A DNA stretch of 45,361 nucleotides from Psychromonas arctica DSM 14288 (GCF_000482725.1 NZ_KI519478.1:270286-315646); one strand, 5' to 3'; counted from the stretch's first letter, positions 7,952 through 17,572 are shown. The notes: generated from the sequence alone by a model not told the origin. Program-made: numbers and translations.

Positions 7952-9700
7952 TTACATACGTTCCAGTGTGTTAATGCCCAACAGCGCTAACCCTTGTTGC
8001 AGCGTTTTAGCCGTTAAAGCAGCCAGTTTTAAACGGCTTTGTTTTTGTGTTTCATTCTCAGCAATTAATATTGGGCAAGCTTCGTAAAAGCTTGAGAATA
8101 AACCGGCTAACTCAAACAGGTAAGCACATAAGAAGTGTGGCATGCCTTGCTGACCCACTTGGTCAATAATTTCATTAAACTGCATCAGCTTATTCGCTAA
8201 GTCGATCTCTTTTTCCTCAGTAAAAGAAACGTTTGCTGTAATGCTATTTAATTCGATCCCCGCTTTATTAAAAATACTTGCAACACGAGTGTAAGCATAT
8301 AATAAATAAGGAGCTGTATTGCCTTCAAAACTTAACATGCTGTCAAAGCTAAAGGTATAATCACTGGTACGATTTTTTGATAAATCCGCATATTTCACAG
8401 AAGAGATACCAACAACTGATGCTATATGGCGTAATTCATCTTCTGCCATATCCTGATTCTTTTCTTTTACTAATTGATAAGCTCGTTGTTCTGCTTCTGT
8501 TAGTAAATCAGCTAATTTAGGCGTTGAACCTGCACGTGTTTTAAAGGGTTTGCCATCTTCACCCATGACAGTACCAAATGGCATATGTTCAAGTGTCGTG
8601 CCTGCTTTAACAAAATCTGCTAAGCGTGCTACTTCAAATACTTGTTGGAAATGTAATCCTTGGCGTGCATCTACAAAGTATAAAACACGATCTGCATTTA
8701 ATACTGATTGACGGTAACGAATCGCTGCTAAATCAGAAGTAGCATATAAAAAGCCGCCATCTTTTTTCTTAATAATAACTGGAAGTGGCTCACCTTCTTT
8801 ATTTTTGAAGTCATCTAAGAAAACACATTTAGCACCTTGGCTTTCTTGTAATAGGCCTTTTTTTTCTAAGTCACTTACTACAACGCTTAGGTCTTTATCG
8901 TAAGCACTTTCACCGTGGACATCATCTAACGTTAAGCTGACACCTAAACGGTCATATGCTTCTTGGCAATGTGCAATACTAATATCTTTAAATTCTTTCC
9001 ATAATGCTAAGCATTCGCTATCGCCACTTTGTAATGCAACCACTAAATCACGAGCACGGTTAGCAAAGTCTTCTGATTCATCAAAACGGCCTTTTGCTGC
9101 ACGATAGAATACTTCTAGGTTAGCAAGGTTTTTATTAATTTCTTCGCCTCTTGCACGTAACTCTTCCATATATGCTAATAGCATACCGAATTGAGTTCCC
9201 CAATCACCAACATGGTTTTGACGGACAACATTGTGTCCTTGAAACTCTAGTGTACGGGTTACTGAGTCACCGATAATTGTTGAACGTAAATGACCTACGT
9301 GCATTTCTTTGGCAAGGTTAGGTGATGAGTAGTCGATAACTACCGTTTGCGGTGTCTTCGTTAATTCAACATTTAAACGCTCATTAGCAAAAGCACTATC
9401 GATTTGTTTTTCGATGTAATGTGGGTTGATGAAAAAGTTAATAAAACCAGGCCCTGCAATTTCTGTTTTAATCACTAACTCTGAAGCCGGTAAGTTTTTT
9501 ACAATTAGCTCGGCAAGTGCGCGCGGGTTCTGTTTTGCTGGTTTTGCTAGCATTAATGCTAAGTTATTAGCAAAGTCGCCATGTGATTTGTCTTTGGTGC
9601 GATCAATGGTTATACGGGGTTGAACATCGGCAGGTAAAATTTGTTGTGTCTGTAAAGAAGCAACTGCTTGTTCAAGTAGGGTTTGGATTAATGCTTTCAT
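7952..9700 (-). CDS. argS: Arginine-tRNA ligase
   Basis: Class I aminoacyl-tRNA synthetase that charges tRNA-Arg with arginine. The 582 residues (E. coli 577) contain the N-terminal tRNA D-loop recognition domain (1-115), the HIGH-type signature HVGH in [11 protein letters not shown], and GKPFKTRAG in place of a canonical KMSKS, as is usual for ArgRS. The C-terminal helical anticodon-binding domain ends in NTLERM. A ribosome-binding site (GGTGAG) precedes the ATG. ftsN follows 2 bp downstream, so the two are cotranscribed. Confidence 0.98.
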   Translation of the reverse strand: MKALIQTLLEQAVASLQTQQILPADVQPRITIDRTKDKSHGDFANNLALMLAKPAKQNPRALAELIVKNLPASELVIKTEIAGPGFINFFINPHYIEKQIDSAFANERLNVELTKTPQTVVIDYSSPNLAKEMHVGHLRSTIIGDSVTRTLEFQGHNVVRQNHVGDWGTQFGMLLAYMEELRARGEEINKNLANLEVFYRAAKGRFDESEDFANRARDLVVALQSGDSECLALWKEFKDISIAHCQEAYDRLGVSLTLDDVHGESAYDKDLSVVVSDLEKKGLLQESQGAKCVFLDDFKNKEGEPLPVIIKKKDGGFLYATSDLAAIRYRQSVLNADRVLYFVDARQGLHFQQVFEVARLADFVKAGTTLEHMPFGTVMGEDGKPFKTRAGSTPKLADLLTEAEQRAYQLVKEKNQDMAEDELRHIASVVGISSVKYADLSKNRTSDYTFSFDSMLSFEGNTAPYLLYAYTRVASIFNKAGIELNSITANVSFTEEKEIDLANKLMQFNEIIDQVGQQGMPHFLCAYLFELAGLFSSFYEACPILIAENETQKQSRLKLAALTAKTLQQGLALLGINTLERM

Positions 9701-9790
9701 GGGTAACTCACCAATTGATTCGACAAATAAAGTAGTCAGATTCTACCGTTTATCGTTGGTGAAGACTAGCGAGGAAGTTAATAACAAGCC

Positions 9791-9820
9791 TTAAAAGTCC
9801 AATATGAGGAAGACTTTTAA
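9791..9820 (-). terminator. Possible terminator after the 9839-10294 gene
   Basis: A 9-bp stem TTAAAAGTC/GACTTTTAA (9791-9799 and 9812-9820) with a 12-nt loop. It is AT-rich and 19 bp beyond the stop of the minus-strand gene. The T-run is short, so strength is uncertain. Confidence 0.45.
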
Positions 9821-9838
9821 TATTAGCGGCAGATGAAG

Positions 9839-10294
9839 CTATAAGTACTCAAATTCATGACTGGCGATGACAACTTGATACAACATTTCTTCTTCTTTAC
9901 TGGTTAATTGTCCGATAGCTGTTTCTGCTTCTAAAGTTGGGCTGTTATTAGCAACCGCTTTCATTGCTTCAATTAATTGCATATCTAATTGAATTGCTAA
10001 GGTCACTATGTCTTCTAGCTCTAAATCTGTTTTCAGTTCAAGGTCTTTACAGCGTTGTGGAAAGCTTTGGTCGAAGAAGTTATCTAGCAGGGTGTCTAAT
10101 AAACTAACGGGAGCGAGTTTAATATATTGATGTAAATTTAGGTGAGAGATCTGCTCTCTGTTTTTCATGTATTCTAATAATAATTTCGTTTTTCGATCGC
10201 AGGCTTCTACACCCAATCGCTGATAAAGATCGGCTAAGGCTTTATGGCAGTCTTCAATATAAACTAAAAAGTCTTTGATTAGTTTAGAACGCAT
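9839..10294 (-). CDS. Uncharacterised helical protein
   Basis: A 151-residue soluble protein with a good ribosome-binding site (AGGGAG) and ATG. I do not recognise the family. The composition is almost all helical (Leu, Glu, Lys, Asp) with no signal peptide or membrane segment. Four probable helices lie at about 1-25, 32-60, 63-85 and 90-115, with a C-terminal helix at 130-148. The repeated Glu/His positions (LLEYMKNREQISH at about 39-51, EEEMLYQVVIASHEFEYL at the end) recall ferritin-like four-helix bundles, but no full metal-ligand set can be assigned. It is monocistronic between argS and uvrD. Confidence 0.7.
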   Translation of the reverse strand: MRSKLIKDFLVYIEDCHKALADLYQRLGVEACDRKTKLLLEYMKNREQISHLNLHQYIKLAPVSLLDTLLDNFFDQSFPQRCKDLELKTDLELEDIVTLAIQLDMQLIEAMKAVANNSPTLEAETAIGQLTSKEEEMLYQVVIASHEFEYL

Positions 10295-10383
10295 AATTCA
10301 CTCCCTGTATTATGTGCTTAGCGTAACTATTAAAAATAGGCACTAAACCAGTGTAATTAGTTTTTATTTTTTAGCATGTTATA

Positions 10384-10431
10384 AAGATCAAAACTGCTTG
10401 TTTATTGAATCATAATCACAGTTTTGATCTT
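10384..10431. repeat. 13-bp inverted repeat upstream of the 9839-10294 gene
   Basis: Perfect arms AAGATCAAAACTG (10384-10396) and CAGTTTTGATCTT (10419-10431) with a 22-bp AT-rich spacer. It lies about 90 bp before the minus-strand start at 10294. It could be an operator pair or a weak hairpin; no T-run follows either arm. Confidence 0.6.
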
Positions 10432-10573
10432 GCTTCAGCTTTGTTGATTACGTTAGATAAAAACGTCAATGTAGATAAGCGTTATACTCGCGCTACATAG
10501 TAAAATCGAGACATTCATGCCCGTTATCAAGCAAGACGCATTATTTAGCCAAAAATTTGGATACTAGCGTTGA

Positions 10574-12739
10574 TTATATGACCTCTAAACGAGCATAGGT
10601 TGTCATCAACCATTTACTACCCACACCCATAAAGTGGACTTGTAAACGACTATTTTCACCACTACCTTCTTGCGCTGTAATCGTCCCTTCTCCAAACTTG
10701 GGGTGCATCACTTGTTGTCCTAGTTTGAATCCCTGAATATCTTGAGTAATGGCTAGCTTGGGCTTCTGTATAACCGGTTGCGCTCTACGAACTTGAGTTT
10801 TTAAACGAATATATTCGATATTTTCTTCTGGAAGCTCACTAATAAAACGCGACGGTGCATGAAATTTTTCTTGTCCATACAAACGGCGGCTTTCTGCATG
10901 ACAAAGTGTTAATTTCGTCATTGCTCGTGTTAAGCCTACATAACATAAGCGGCGTTCTTCGGCCATTCGTGTTTCATCGGTAGCTGATTGCTGCCCAGGG
11001 AACATGCCTTCTTCTACTCCAACAATAAATACCTGCGGAAACTCTAACCCTTTAGCTGCATGCATAGTCATTAATTGAACTGCATCTTCAAACTCATCGG
11101 CTTGATTATCACCTGATTCTAAAGCTGCGTAAGCTAAAAAGGCAGTCAACTCTTCCATCTCTTGCTCTTCTTCTGGAATAACAAATCCTTTAGTCGCTGA
11201 GACTAATTCTTGTAAGTTCTCGATTCGGCTACGGGATTTCTCTCCTTTTTCAGCTTCATACATCGCCTCTAAACCTGAGTGTTTATTGATGTGATCCACC
11301 ATTTGGAATAAAGGTAATTCTGAGGTTTCATTTTTAAAGCGGTTAATTAAAGTTAAGAAACCACCTAATGACGCCTTAGCAGCAGGACTTAATTGTTTGT
11401 TTTCAATTAAGTATTGGCTAGCTTGCCATAGTGTATAACCTTGCTCACGGGCACAAATTCTTATTTTATCTAAGCTAGTATTACCTATTTTTCGTTTAGG
11501 CTTATTAACAATTCGTTCGAATGCTGCGTCGTCTTGATGGTTATTCATTAATCGTAAATAGGCGATGCTGTCTTTAATTTCCAAGCGGTCGAAGAAACGT
11601 TGCCCGCCATAGATATGGTAAGGAATTTGCTGTGCCATTAATTGTTCTTCAAATAAACGCGATTGAGCATTGCTGCGGTATAAAATGGCACATTCGCTGA
11701 GTTTGTTACCTGCCTTTTCCCATGTTTGCAACTGGCTGGTGACGTAACGCACTTCATCATAATCATTGAAGGCACTATAGATGGATATTGGCTCGCCATC
11801 ATCCCCGTCAGTCCACAGAACTTTTCCTAAACGATCGCTGTTATTTTGAATTAATTGATTTGAGGCTTTTAGGATATTGCCTGTAGATCGATAATTTTGC
11901 TCTAAACGAATAGTAACGGGTGACGTTTTCTCTTTTAAAAAACGTTGAATATTTTCAATATCTGCGCCGCGCCAACCGTAGATGGACTGATCATCATCAC
12001 CAACAATGGTTAGGTAATTATTGTTATCAGTTAATAGTGTTAACCAAGCGTATTGTAATTTGTTCGTATCTTGAAACTCGTCAACTAAAACATGTTGAAA
12101 ACGCTGTTGATAATGAAGCAATAGTGCGGCGTTATTTAATAATAACTCATGCGCTCGCAATAATAATTCTGCAAAGTCCACTAATCCAGCTAATTGGCAA
12201 GCGGCTTCATAGGCTTGATAGACTTGCAAGCGATGCTTATCTTGTACGCCAAAACCTGGGTCGATATGTTTAGCACGTAACCCTTCGTCTTTTTTATCGT
12301 TGATATACCACTGCAGCTCTTTTGGTGGGTAGTATTTTTCATCTAACCCTAAGCTTTTGATAATACGTTTAACCATTTTTTGTTGGTCATCACTATCAAT
12401 GATCTGAAACTGCTCTGGTAAGTTAGCTTCTTGATGATGCAAGCGCAATAAACGATGGGCAATACCATGGAAAGTACCAATCCACATACTGCCAATTTGC
12501 TGTGGGCAAATGTCAGCAATACGTCCACGCATCTCTTTTGCTGCTTTGTTGGTAAAGGTAACCGCTAAAATACCGTAGGTAGGTATTTGATTAACTTGCA
12601 TAAGCCATGCGATTCTATGGGTTAAAACACGTGTTTTACCACTACCGGCGCCGGCTAATACCAGCATATTCTGTTCTGGTGCTGATACGGCAGCGCGTTG
12701 ATGATCATTTAAATCATCGATAAGGTAAGATACGTCCAT
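10574..12739 (-). CDS. uvrD: DNA helicase II
   Basis: Superfamily 1A 3'-5' helicase of nucleotide-excision and mismatch repair. The 721 residues (E. coli 720) have the Q-motif LNDHQRAAV, Walker A AGAGSGKT (29-36), motif Ia VTFTNKAAKEM, motif II VDEFQDTN, motif III GDDDQSIYGWRGA, motif IV QNYRST, motif V TMHAAKGLEF, motif VI VGLTRA, and a Tudor-like C-terminus (GQQVMHPKFGEGTI). It is last in the xerC-yigB-uvrD order and has its own SOS box just before the start. Confidence 0.98.
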   Translation of the reverse strand: MDVSYLIDDLNDHQRAAVSAPEQNMLVLAGAGSGKTRVLTHRIAWLMQVNQIPTYGILAVTFTNKAAKEMRGRIADICPQQIGSMWIGTFHGIAHRLLRLHHQEANLPEQFQIIDSDDQQKMVKRIIKSLGLDEKYYPPKELQWYINDKKDEGLRAKHIDPGFGVQDKHRLQVYQAYEAACQLAGLVDFAELLLRAHELLLNNAALLLHYQQRFQHVLVDEFQDTNKLQYAWLTLLTDNNNYLTIVGDDDQSIYGWRGADIENIQRFLKEKTSPVTIRLEQNYRSTGNILKASNQLIQNNSDRLGKVLWTDGDDGEPISIYSAFNDYDEVRYVTSQLQTWEKAGNKLSECAILYRSNAQSRLFEEQLMAQQIPYHIYGGQRFFDRLEIKDSIAYLRLMNNHQDDAAFERIVNKPKRKIGNTSLDKIRICAREQGYTLWQASQYLIENKQLSPAAKASLGGFLTLINRFKNETSELPLFQMVDHINKHSGLEAMYEAEKGEKSRSRIENLQELVSATKGFVIPEEEQEMEELTAFLAYAALESGDNQADEFEDAVQLMTMHAAKGLEFPQVFIVGVEEGMFPGQQSATDETRMAEERRLCYVGLTRAMTKLTLCHAESRRLYGQEKFHAPSRFISELPEENIEYIRLKTQVRRAQPVIQKPKLAITQDIQGFKLGQQVMHPKFGEGTITAQEGSGENSRLQVHFMGVGSKWLMTTYARLEVI

Positions 12740-12747
12740 AAAAATGC

Positions 12748-12763
12748 CTGTTTATTTATTCAG
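12748..12763 (-). promoter_or_regulatory. LexA (SOS) box at uvrD
   Basis: CTG-N10-CAG with an AT-only core: CTGTTTATTTATTCAG. It lies 9 bp before the uvrD ATG. uvrD is a known LexA target in E. coli. The site is so close to the start codon that bound LexA would also block elongation. Confidence 0.75.
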
Positions 12764-12901
12764 TAGAAAGGAACTATACCGAAACATCGCATAAATGTGA
12801 ATATTCTATGTTTTAGTATATGCCAAAGAACCTCTGCTGAAATACCGTGGTAATGATTATTGATAGTCGCTGAGCTATTAACCTGAACGATAAATAGCGG
12901 G

Positions 12902-13609
12902 CTATAAAATAGTTAATAAGTCTTGTAGGTCGGTCATTTCCAAAGTCGGTAGTAACTTGGCACGATCAAGTTTTGTATGGTTAGGGTTAAACCAAACTGC
13001 TTGTGCTTTATTATTTTGTGCCCCATATACGTCTGAGATCAAGTGATCACCCACGTGTAATATGTCCTCTACCTTGATATCTAACTTTGATGCTGCTTGT
13101 TGAAACATATCTAAATGTGGTTTGCTGCGTAATCCATTGCCCGCTTTTATCACAAATTTAAATTTATCATGGAGACCGATCTGTTCCACATTCACGTTAC
13201 CATTGGTTAATGCGATGACAGGGTAATGCAATGCAAGTTGTTGTAATAATTTAATACTTTTTTCGGGCACCGTGAAATCACTGCGTAATTGCAGAAATAC
13301 CTGTAATGCACTATCGGCATACTTAATCGCATTAACCATTGCAATACCATAAACCACCATGATGCGTTGAATTACTTCTTTACGCCATAGCGATACATCA
13401 TGTTGTAATGCCGGATTTTCTTTTACCAGTAAATCTCTATATAACCCCCATTTACGGGCATCTAACTCTGCTAATTGCTGATAGGTTGTACGCAAATAGA
13501 CAAGGAAGTCCGCTTCCGCCTTTATGATGATCGGATGGTTGTCATATAAGGTATCATCCAAATCAAAGCTAATTGCTTTGAAAGGGCGAAGGGGTCTATA
13601 AAATTTCAT
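12902..13609 (-). CDS. yigB: HAD-family phosphatase YigB (FMN phosphatase-like)
   Basis: Haloacid-dehalogenase-superfamily hydrolase; E. coli YigB (238 residues) dephosphorylates FMN and other small phosphates. The 235 residues show motif I DLDDTLYD (nucleophile Asp at about 16, acid/base Asp at about 18), a helical C1 cap, motif II LTNGN, a Lys in IKAGNGLRSKPH, and motif III HVGDHLISDVYGA. A ribosome-binding site, AGGGA, precedes the ATG. It begins 20 bp after xerC, in the same order as in E. coli. Confidence 0.92.
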   Translation of the reverse strand: MKFYRPLRPFKAISFDLDDTLYDNHPIIIKAEADFLVYLRTTYQQLAELDARKWGLYRDLLVKENPALQHDVSLWRKEVIQRIMVVYGIAMVNAIKYADSALQVFLQLRSDFTVPEKSIKLLQQLALHYPVIALTNGNVNVEQIGLHDKFKFVIKAGNGLRSKPHLDMFQQAASKLDIKVEDILHVGDHLISDVYGAQNNKAQAVWFNPNHTKLDRAKLLPTLEMTDLQDLLTIL

Positions 13610-13629
13610 TTTTATCCCTGTTAATAATA

Positions 13630-14529
13630 TTATTTTTTACGCTTAGCGCGAGGGTGTGCTTTGTCATACACTTCTGCTAAATGTTGAAAATCTAAATGCG
13701 TATAAATTTGTGTAGTGGCTAGGTCAGCATGGCCTAATAAGGTTTGTACTGCTCGTAGATTACCACTGGATTCCAACATGTGCGTTGCAAATGAATGGCG
13801 CAATTTGTGAGGATTAACGTGGCTTGGTAATGCCTGCTGTAGTCCCCATTTTTCCATCCGCATTTGCACACTACGCGCTGAAATTCGTCTTTTTTGTTTA
13901 GATAAAAATAGTGCTGTTTCACCGGCTTCCGCAAATTCAGGTCTGATCTTTAACCATAGTCTAATGGTGCTAACGGCACTTTTAGTGATAGGTAATAAGC
14001 GCTGTTTACTGCCTTTACCGGTGACCATTATCTCTTTTTCCGATAACTTTATATCTTTTAAGTTAATACCCACTAACTCACTTAACCTTAACCCAGAAGA
14101 ATACATGAGTTCCATCATACAATGATCTCGAATGGTAAGTGGATCATCGCCATCAATATCTAATAGCTGATCCATATCGTCGACACTGATGTTTTTAGGT
14201 AGCGGCTTATCTAATTTTGGGGCTGCAACACCTTTAGCGGGATTAAAGGTGAGTTGATCGTTCTTAACTAGGTATTCTAGAAAAGAGCGTAATGCAGAAA
14301 GTTTGGTGGCAATGGAGCGTGCTTTAATACCATTTTGATGTAACTGTTTAGCTAATAAGCGTACTTGGTGTGTATCAAGCTGTTGCCATGTTTGTATATT
14401 TTGAAGCTTTAATAATGCAATAAACTCATTAAGATGGCGTTGGTAGTTATTGATAGTGACATGGCTTAAGCCACGTTGGCTAGCAATATGTAATAAATAG
14501 CGTTGTGTATCTGGCAATAAGGAGCTCAT
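13630..14529 (-). CDS. xerC: Tyrosine recombinase XerC
   Basis: Works with XerD at the dif site to resolve chromosome dimers. The 299 residues (E. coli 298) have the N-terminal SAM-like core-binding domain (1-105) and the catalytic domain with Arg in SSGLRLSEL, Lys in VTGKGSKQR, HKLRHSFATHML (His and Arg), GHADLATTQIYTHL (His, and the Tyr nucleophile in the same block). I use ATG 14529, which has an AGGA ribosome-binding site. The longer frame from TTG 14565 starts inside a hairpin. It precedes yigB by 20 bp. Confidence 0.96.
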   Translation of the reverse strand: MSSLLPDTQRYLLHIASQRGLSHVTINNYQRHLNEFIALLKLQNIQTWQQLDTHQVRLLAKQLHQNGIKARSIATKLSALRSFLEYLVKNDQLTFNPAKGVAAPKLDKPLPKNISVDDMDQLLDIDGDDPLTIRDHCMMELMYSSGLRLSELVGINLKDIKLSEKEIMVTGKGSKQRLLPITKSAVSTIRLWLKIRPEFAEAGETALFLSKQKRRISARSVQMRMEKWGLQQALPSHVNPHKLRHSFATHMLESSGNLRAVQTLLGHADLATTQIYTHLDFQHLAEVYDKAHPRAKRKK

Positions 14530-14546
14530 GGTCAATCCTAGATAAT

Positions 14547-14594
14547 AAAAAAGTGCATAAGCCAATTCTCAAATGAATTAACCGTGCACTTTTT
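14547..14594 (-). terminator. Terminator-like hairpin between dapF and xerC
   Basis: Outer arms AAAAAGTGCA (14548-14557) and TGCACTTTTT (14585-14594), with an inner AATTC/GAATT stem. Read on the minus strand it ends in a T-run and would close the dapF transcript just before xerC. Confidence 0.6.
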
Positions 14595-14670
14595 AATATC
14601 GTTGTTTTAGCATTACATCATTAGAGTAAATGTTATCGATGGTGCGTTATAAAATAATAACAGAATCTGT

Positions 14671-15498
14671 TTATATTTGAATTTGCCCATCAAACACAAA
14701 CTCAGCGGGACCACTCATGCGCACACTTTGTCCTGGCTGCCAAAAAAATCGGAGATCACCACCGGGTAATTCAATACGACAATGTGTATCTAATTTACCT
14801 TGTAATTGACCAACCACAGCTGCCGCACAAGCGCCGGTGCCACAAGCTAAGGTTTCACCTACGCCACGCTCCCATACGCGTAGCTTTGCAAAATCACGGT
14901 CTATTATTTGTAAAAAACCAACATTCACTTTGTTTGGAAAGCGTTCATGTACTTCTAGTAAAGGGCCCAATGTTTCAACTGGAGCTGTCTTTATATCATC
15001 AACAAGTACAACGCAGTGTGGGTTACCCATTGAAACCACGCCACATAGCACTGTGTGGTCTTCAACACGTAGAATATATGTTTTTTCTTCTTTCTGTGCT
15101 TCAAAAGGAACTTTTGCTGGCTCTAAAATAGGCTTGCCCATGTCCACAATAATATTGCCATCTTGTTCTATTTTTAGCTGAATTTTACCCTTTGCAGTAC
15201 TGACGTTAATCACCCGTTTGTGGGTTAATCCTTTTAATTTAACAAAACGCGCAAAACAACGAGCACCATTACCACATTGTTCTACTTCACTACCATCAGC
15301 ATTAAAGATGCGGTAATGAAAGTCTAAGTCTGGATCATAGGGAGGTTCAACCATTAATAATTGGTCGAAGCCTATGCCAAAGTTACGATCTGCTAATTTG
15401 CAGATCGTCTCTTTAGATAAAAAGACATTTTGCGTGACATTGTTAATAACCATAAAGTCATTACCCAAGCCGTGCATTTTAGAAAATTCAATATTCAT
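14671..15498 (-). CDS. dapF: Diaminopimelate epimerase
   Basis: Cofactor-independent epimerase that turns LL- into meso-diaminopimelate for lysine and peptidoglycan. The 275 residues (E. coli 274) carry the paired catalytic cysteines: Cys75 in [10 protein letters not shown] and Cys219 in [11 protein letters not shown]. The substrate motifs MHGLGNDF and GNPHC are also present. It sits between lysA and xerC. Lysine biosynthesis is thus continued by LysA next door. Confidence 0.98.
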   Translation of the reverse strand: MNIEFSKMHGLGNDFMVINNVTQNVFLSKETICKLADRNFGIGFDQLLMVEPPYDPDLDFHYRIFNADGSEVEQCGNGARCFARFVKLKGLTHKRVINVSTAKGKIQLKIEQDGNIIVDMGKPILEPAKVPFEAQKEEKTYILRVEDHTVLCGVVSMGNPHCVVLVDDIKTAPVETLGPLLEVHERFPNKVNVGFLQIIDRDFAKLRVWERGVGETLACGTGACAAAVVGQLQGKLDTHCRIELPGGDLRFFWQPGQSVRMSGPAEFVFDGQIQI

Positions 15499-15524
15499 CT
15501 TCGCTCTACTTTTACCAATAAAAC

Positions 15525-15552
15525 CTATTAAAATAGGGAGTTAAGACTCCCT
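15525..15552 (-). terminator. Terminator between lysA and dapF
   Basis: A 7-bp stem AGGGAGT/ACTCCCT (15535-15541 and 15546-15552), loop TAAG. On the minus strand it is followed by ATTTTAATAGG. It lies 22 bp beyond the lysA stop. Confidence 0.6.
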
Positions 15553-15573
15553 GAGATAGCGCATAAGTTATAA

Positions 15574-16836
15574 CTAAGGTAAAACATGCTCACCGCGCCA
15601 TAGCTCAATGTGTTTTTCACGCTGGCGGACAACAAAGGCTTTATCACCATCAACCATTATTTCTGCTGGGCGGCAACGAGAGTTGTAATTTGAACTCATG
15701 GTTGCACCGTAAGCGCCTGCACTACGGATCACTAAATGATCGCCTTCTGCAATGGTTAGTGAACGATCTTTACCTAAAAAGTCACCGGTTTCACAGATCG
15801 GACCAACAACATCGTAAACTCGACTTGGACGTGTTTCAGGATCGTTTAATTTATTATTAAGCGGAATGATATTTTGCCACGCACTGTATAATGCAGGACG
15901 AATTAAATCATTCATAGCAGCATCAACAATCGCAAAGTTCTTATGGTCGTTTAATTTTAAGAACTCAACTTTAGTCACTAAAATACCAGCATTGGCCATG
16001 ATTGCACGGCCTGGTTCGAAAATAAGTTTTAGTTTACGGCCGTTCATACGCTCAATAATAGCGTGCATGTATTGTGCTGGCTGTGGCGGTGTTTCGCCAT
16101 TATATGGAACGCCTAAGCCGCCCCCTAAATCCAAGTGTTCGATTGTAATACCCTGTGTTGCTAGGCTATCAATTAAGATAAGTAGTTTATCTAATGCTTC
16201 TAAGAATGGTTCAATTTCAGTTAGTTGAGAACCAATGTGACAATCTACACCTTTTACTTCCAAGAAAGGCAATTCATTAGCAATATTATAAACCGTCGAT
16301 GCTTGTTCTATTTCAATACCAAATTTATTTTCTTTTAATCCCGTAGAAATATAAGGGTGCGTACCTGCATCAATATTCGGATTAATTCGAATCGAAATAG
16401 GGGCTTTCTTGTTTAAACAGCCAGCGACTTCATTAATACGGTACAACTCAGAGATAGATTCAACATTGAAACAATGGATCCCTGCTTGTAATGCAGTCGA
16501 TATTTCAATTTCAGTTTTGCCTACACCAGAGAAAACAACTTTTTTAGGGTCTCCGCCGGCTTGAATAACACGCAATAACTCACCAACCGATACAATATCA
16601 AAACCTGAACCCAAGCGAGCCATTAGATTAAGTACACCTAGGTTTGAGTTTGCTTTAACTGCGTAACAAATTAAATGAGGATGAGATCCCGCTGCATTAT
16701 CAAAAGCTTTCCAATGACGCTCAATAGTCGCTCGAGAGTAAACATACGCAGGCGTACCTGATTTCTTGATGATATCTTCAATTGCAGTGTCTTCGACTAA
16801 TAGACGGCCATCGCTATGGTAATTAAAATGATCCAA
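15574..16836 (-). CDS. lysA: Diaminopimelate decarboxylase
   Basis: PLP enzyme of the fold-III group that decarboxylates meso-diaminopimelate to lysine. It shows the PLP-lysine motif CYAVKANSN, HIGSQL, GGGLGVPY, EPGRAIMANAG and the C-terminal CETGDFLG with AGAYGATMSSNYN. I choose a TTG start at 16836, giving MDHFNYHSDG (420 residues). It has an excellent ribosome-binding site (AAAAGGA, 7 nt upstream), and family members begin this way. An in-frame ATG at 16890 would add 18 residues (438 total) with no ribosome-binding site. It is downstream of lptM in one operon. Confidence 0.93.
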   Translation of the reverse strand: MDHFNYHSDGRLLVEDTAIEDIIKKSGTPAYVYSRATIERHWKAFDNAAGSHPHLICYAVKANSNLGVLNLMARLGSGFDIVSVGELLRVIQAGGDPKKVVFSGVGKTEIEISTALQAGIHCFNVESISELYRINEVAGCLNKKAPISIRINPNIDAGTHPYISTGLKENKFGIEIEQASTVYNIANELPFLEVKGVDCHIGSQLTEIEPFLEALDKLLILIDSLATQGITIEHLDLGGGLGVPYNGETPPQPAQYMHAIIERMNGRKLKLIFEPGRAIMANAGILVTKVEFLKLNDHKNFAIVDAAMNDLIRPALYSAWQNIIPLNNKLNDPETRPSRVYDVVGPICETGDFLGKDRSLTIAEGDHLVIRSAGAYGATMSSNYNSRCRPAEIMVDGDKAFVVRQREKHIELWRGEHVLP

Positions 16837-16897
16837 TTTGAAATCCTTTTGTTGATTCTGTAGTTTATTGGTTATTGTCACTGCCTTCATGCATGTT

Positions 16898-17068
16898 TTA
16901 TTGTGAAGTATTTAAGGCATCTGTTGTTTCTGCTTCGGTTGCATTGGTTTGCACTGGTTGTTCTTTAGGTGCAGGTGGCGCTTCTCTATAAAGTGGGCCT
17001 TTCATGCCACAACCTATCAATAAACTTGAAAAAAGCAGGGCTATTAACGATAAATTCAGTTTTTTCAT
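16898..17068 (-). CDS. lptM: Small outer-membrane lipoprotein LptM (YifL-like)
   Basis: A 56-residue lipoprotein. It has a signal peptide with lipobox LIGC (Cys20), followed directly by GMKGPLY, the conserved N-terminal motif of the YifL/LptM family. In E. coli LptM helps assemble the LptDE translocon that inserts LPS in the outer membrane. The rest is a Pro/Gln/Thr-rich tail. The ribosome-binding site AGGAGAAGGT is strong. It precedes lysA by 7 bp, matching the E. coli region (yifL-dapF). It diverges from cyaY, with only 71 bp between the starts. Confidence 0.9.
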   Translation of the reverse strand: MKKLNLSLIALLFSSLLIGCGMKGPLYREAPPAPKEQPVQTNATEAETTDALNTSQ

Positions 17069-17139
17069 ACCTTCTCCTAGTTAAATATTTTTAGCCCTCT
17101 ATAATCGCATTTCATCGGTAAAAAGCAAAGGAGAAGTAA

Positions 17140-17454
17140 ATGACGGATAGCGAATTTCTTGAATTAGCGGATATGTTGTACCAAAAAATCGAAGATAACA
17201 TTGAAGCATCAGGCGCTGATATAGATTATGACCAAAATGGTGCTTTGCTAACTTTAGAGTTTGAGAATAGAACTAAGTTGATTATTAATCGCCAACAACC
17301 ATTGCATCAAGTGTGGTTAGCTACATTAGAAAATGGGCATCATTATGATTTTAAGGATGGCTTCTGGATTGATGACCGAAGTGGGGCGGAATTTTTAAGC
17401 TTCTTATCTGCTGCGATCACTAAGCAATCAGGTGAAAAAATAATTTTTGAATAG
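17140..17454 (+). CDS. cyaY: Frataxin-like iron-binding protein CyaY
   Basis: Cytoplasmic regulator of iron-sulfur cluster assembly that binds iron and IscS. The 104 residues (E. coli 106) show the frataxin fold order: an acidic first helix (DSEFLELADMLYQKIEDNIE), a beta sheet with LTLEFENRTKLIINRQ, the conserved PLHQVWLA, and GHHYDFKDGFWIDDRSG. A ribosome-binding site, AAAGGAG, is present. It diverges from lptM-lysA. In E. coli cyaA lies beside cyaY; here cyaA is about 18 kb away. Confidence 0.95.
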   Translation: MTDSEFLELADMLYQKIEDNIEASGADIDYDQNGALLTLEFENRTKLIINRQQPLHQVWLATLENGHHYDFKDGFWIDDRSGAEFLSFLSAAITKQSGEKIIFE

Positions 17455-17456
17455 CT

Positions 17457-17494
17457 TCAAAAACTAATCTGAATCGCTTCTGATTAGTTTTTTG
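17457..17494 (+). terminator. Terminator after cyaY
   Basis: A stem of AAACTAATC (17461-17469) and GATTAGTTT (17482-17490), with an inner GAA/TTC pairing across one mismatch. A T-run follows. It starts right after the cyaY stop. Confidence 0.85.
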
Positions 17495-17572
17495 TATTGC
17501 ATAACGCGAAGGTTGTCATTTAAGTAGTCATTATTAAATCACTATTTTAAATAGTAAAAGCGGTCATTAAAT

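Noticed and set aside
14784-15181. Plus-strand frames of about 115 codons opposite dapF
   Set aside because: Overlap the whole conserved dapF coding region in antisense; low-complexity shadow.
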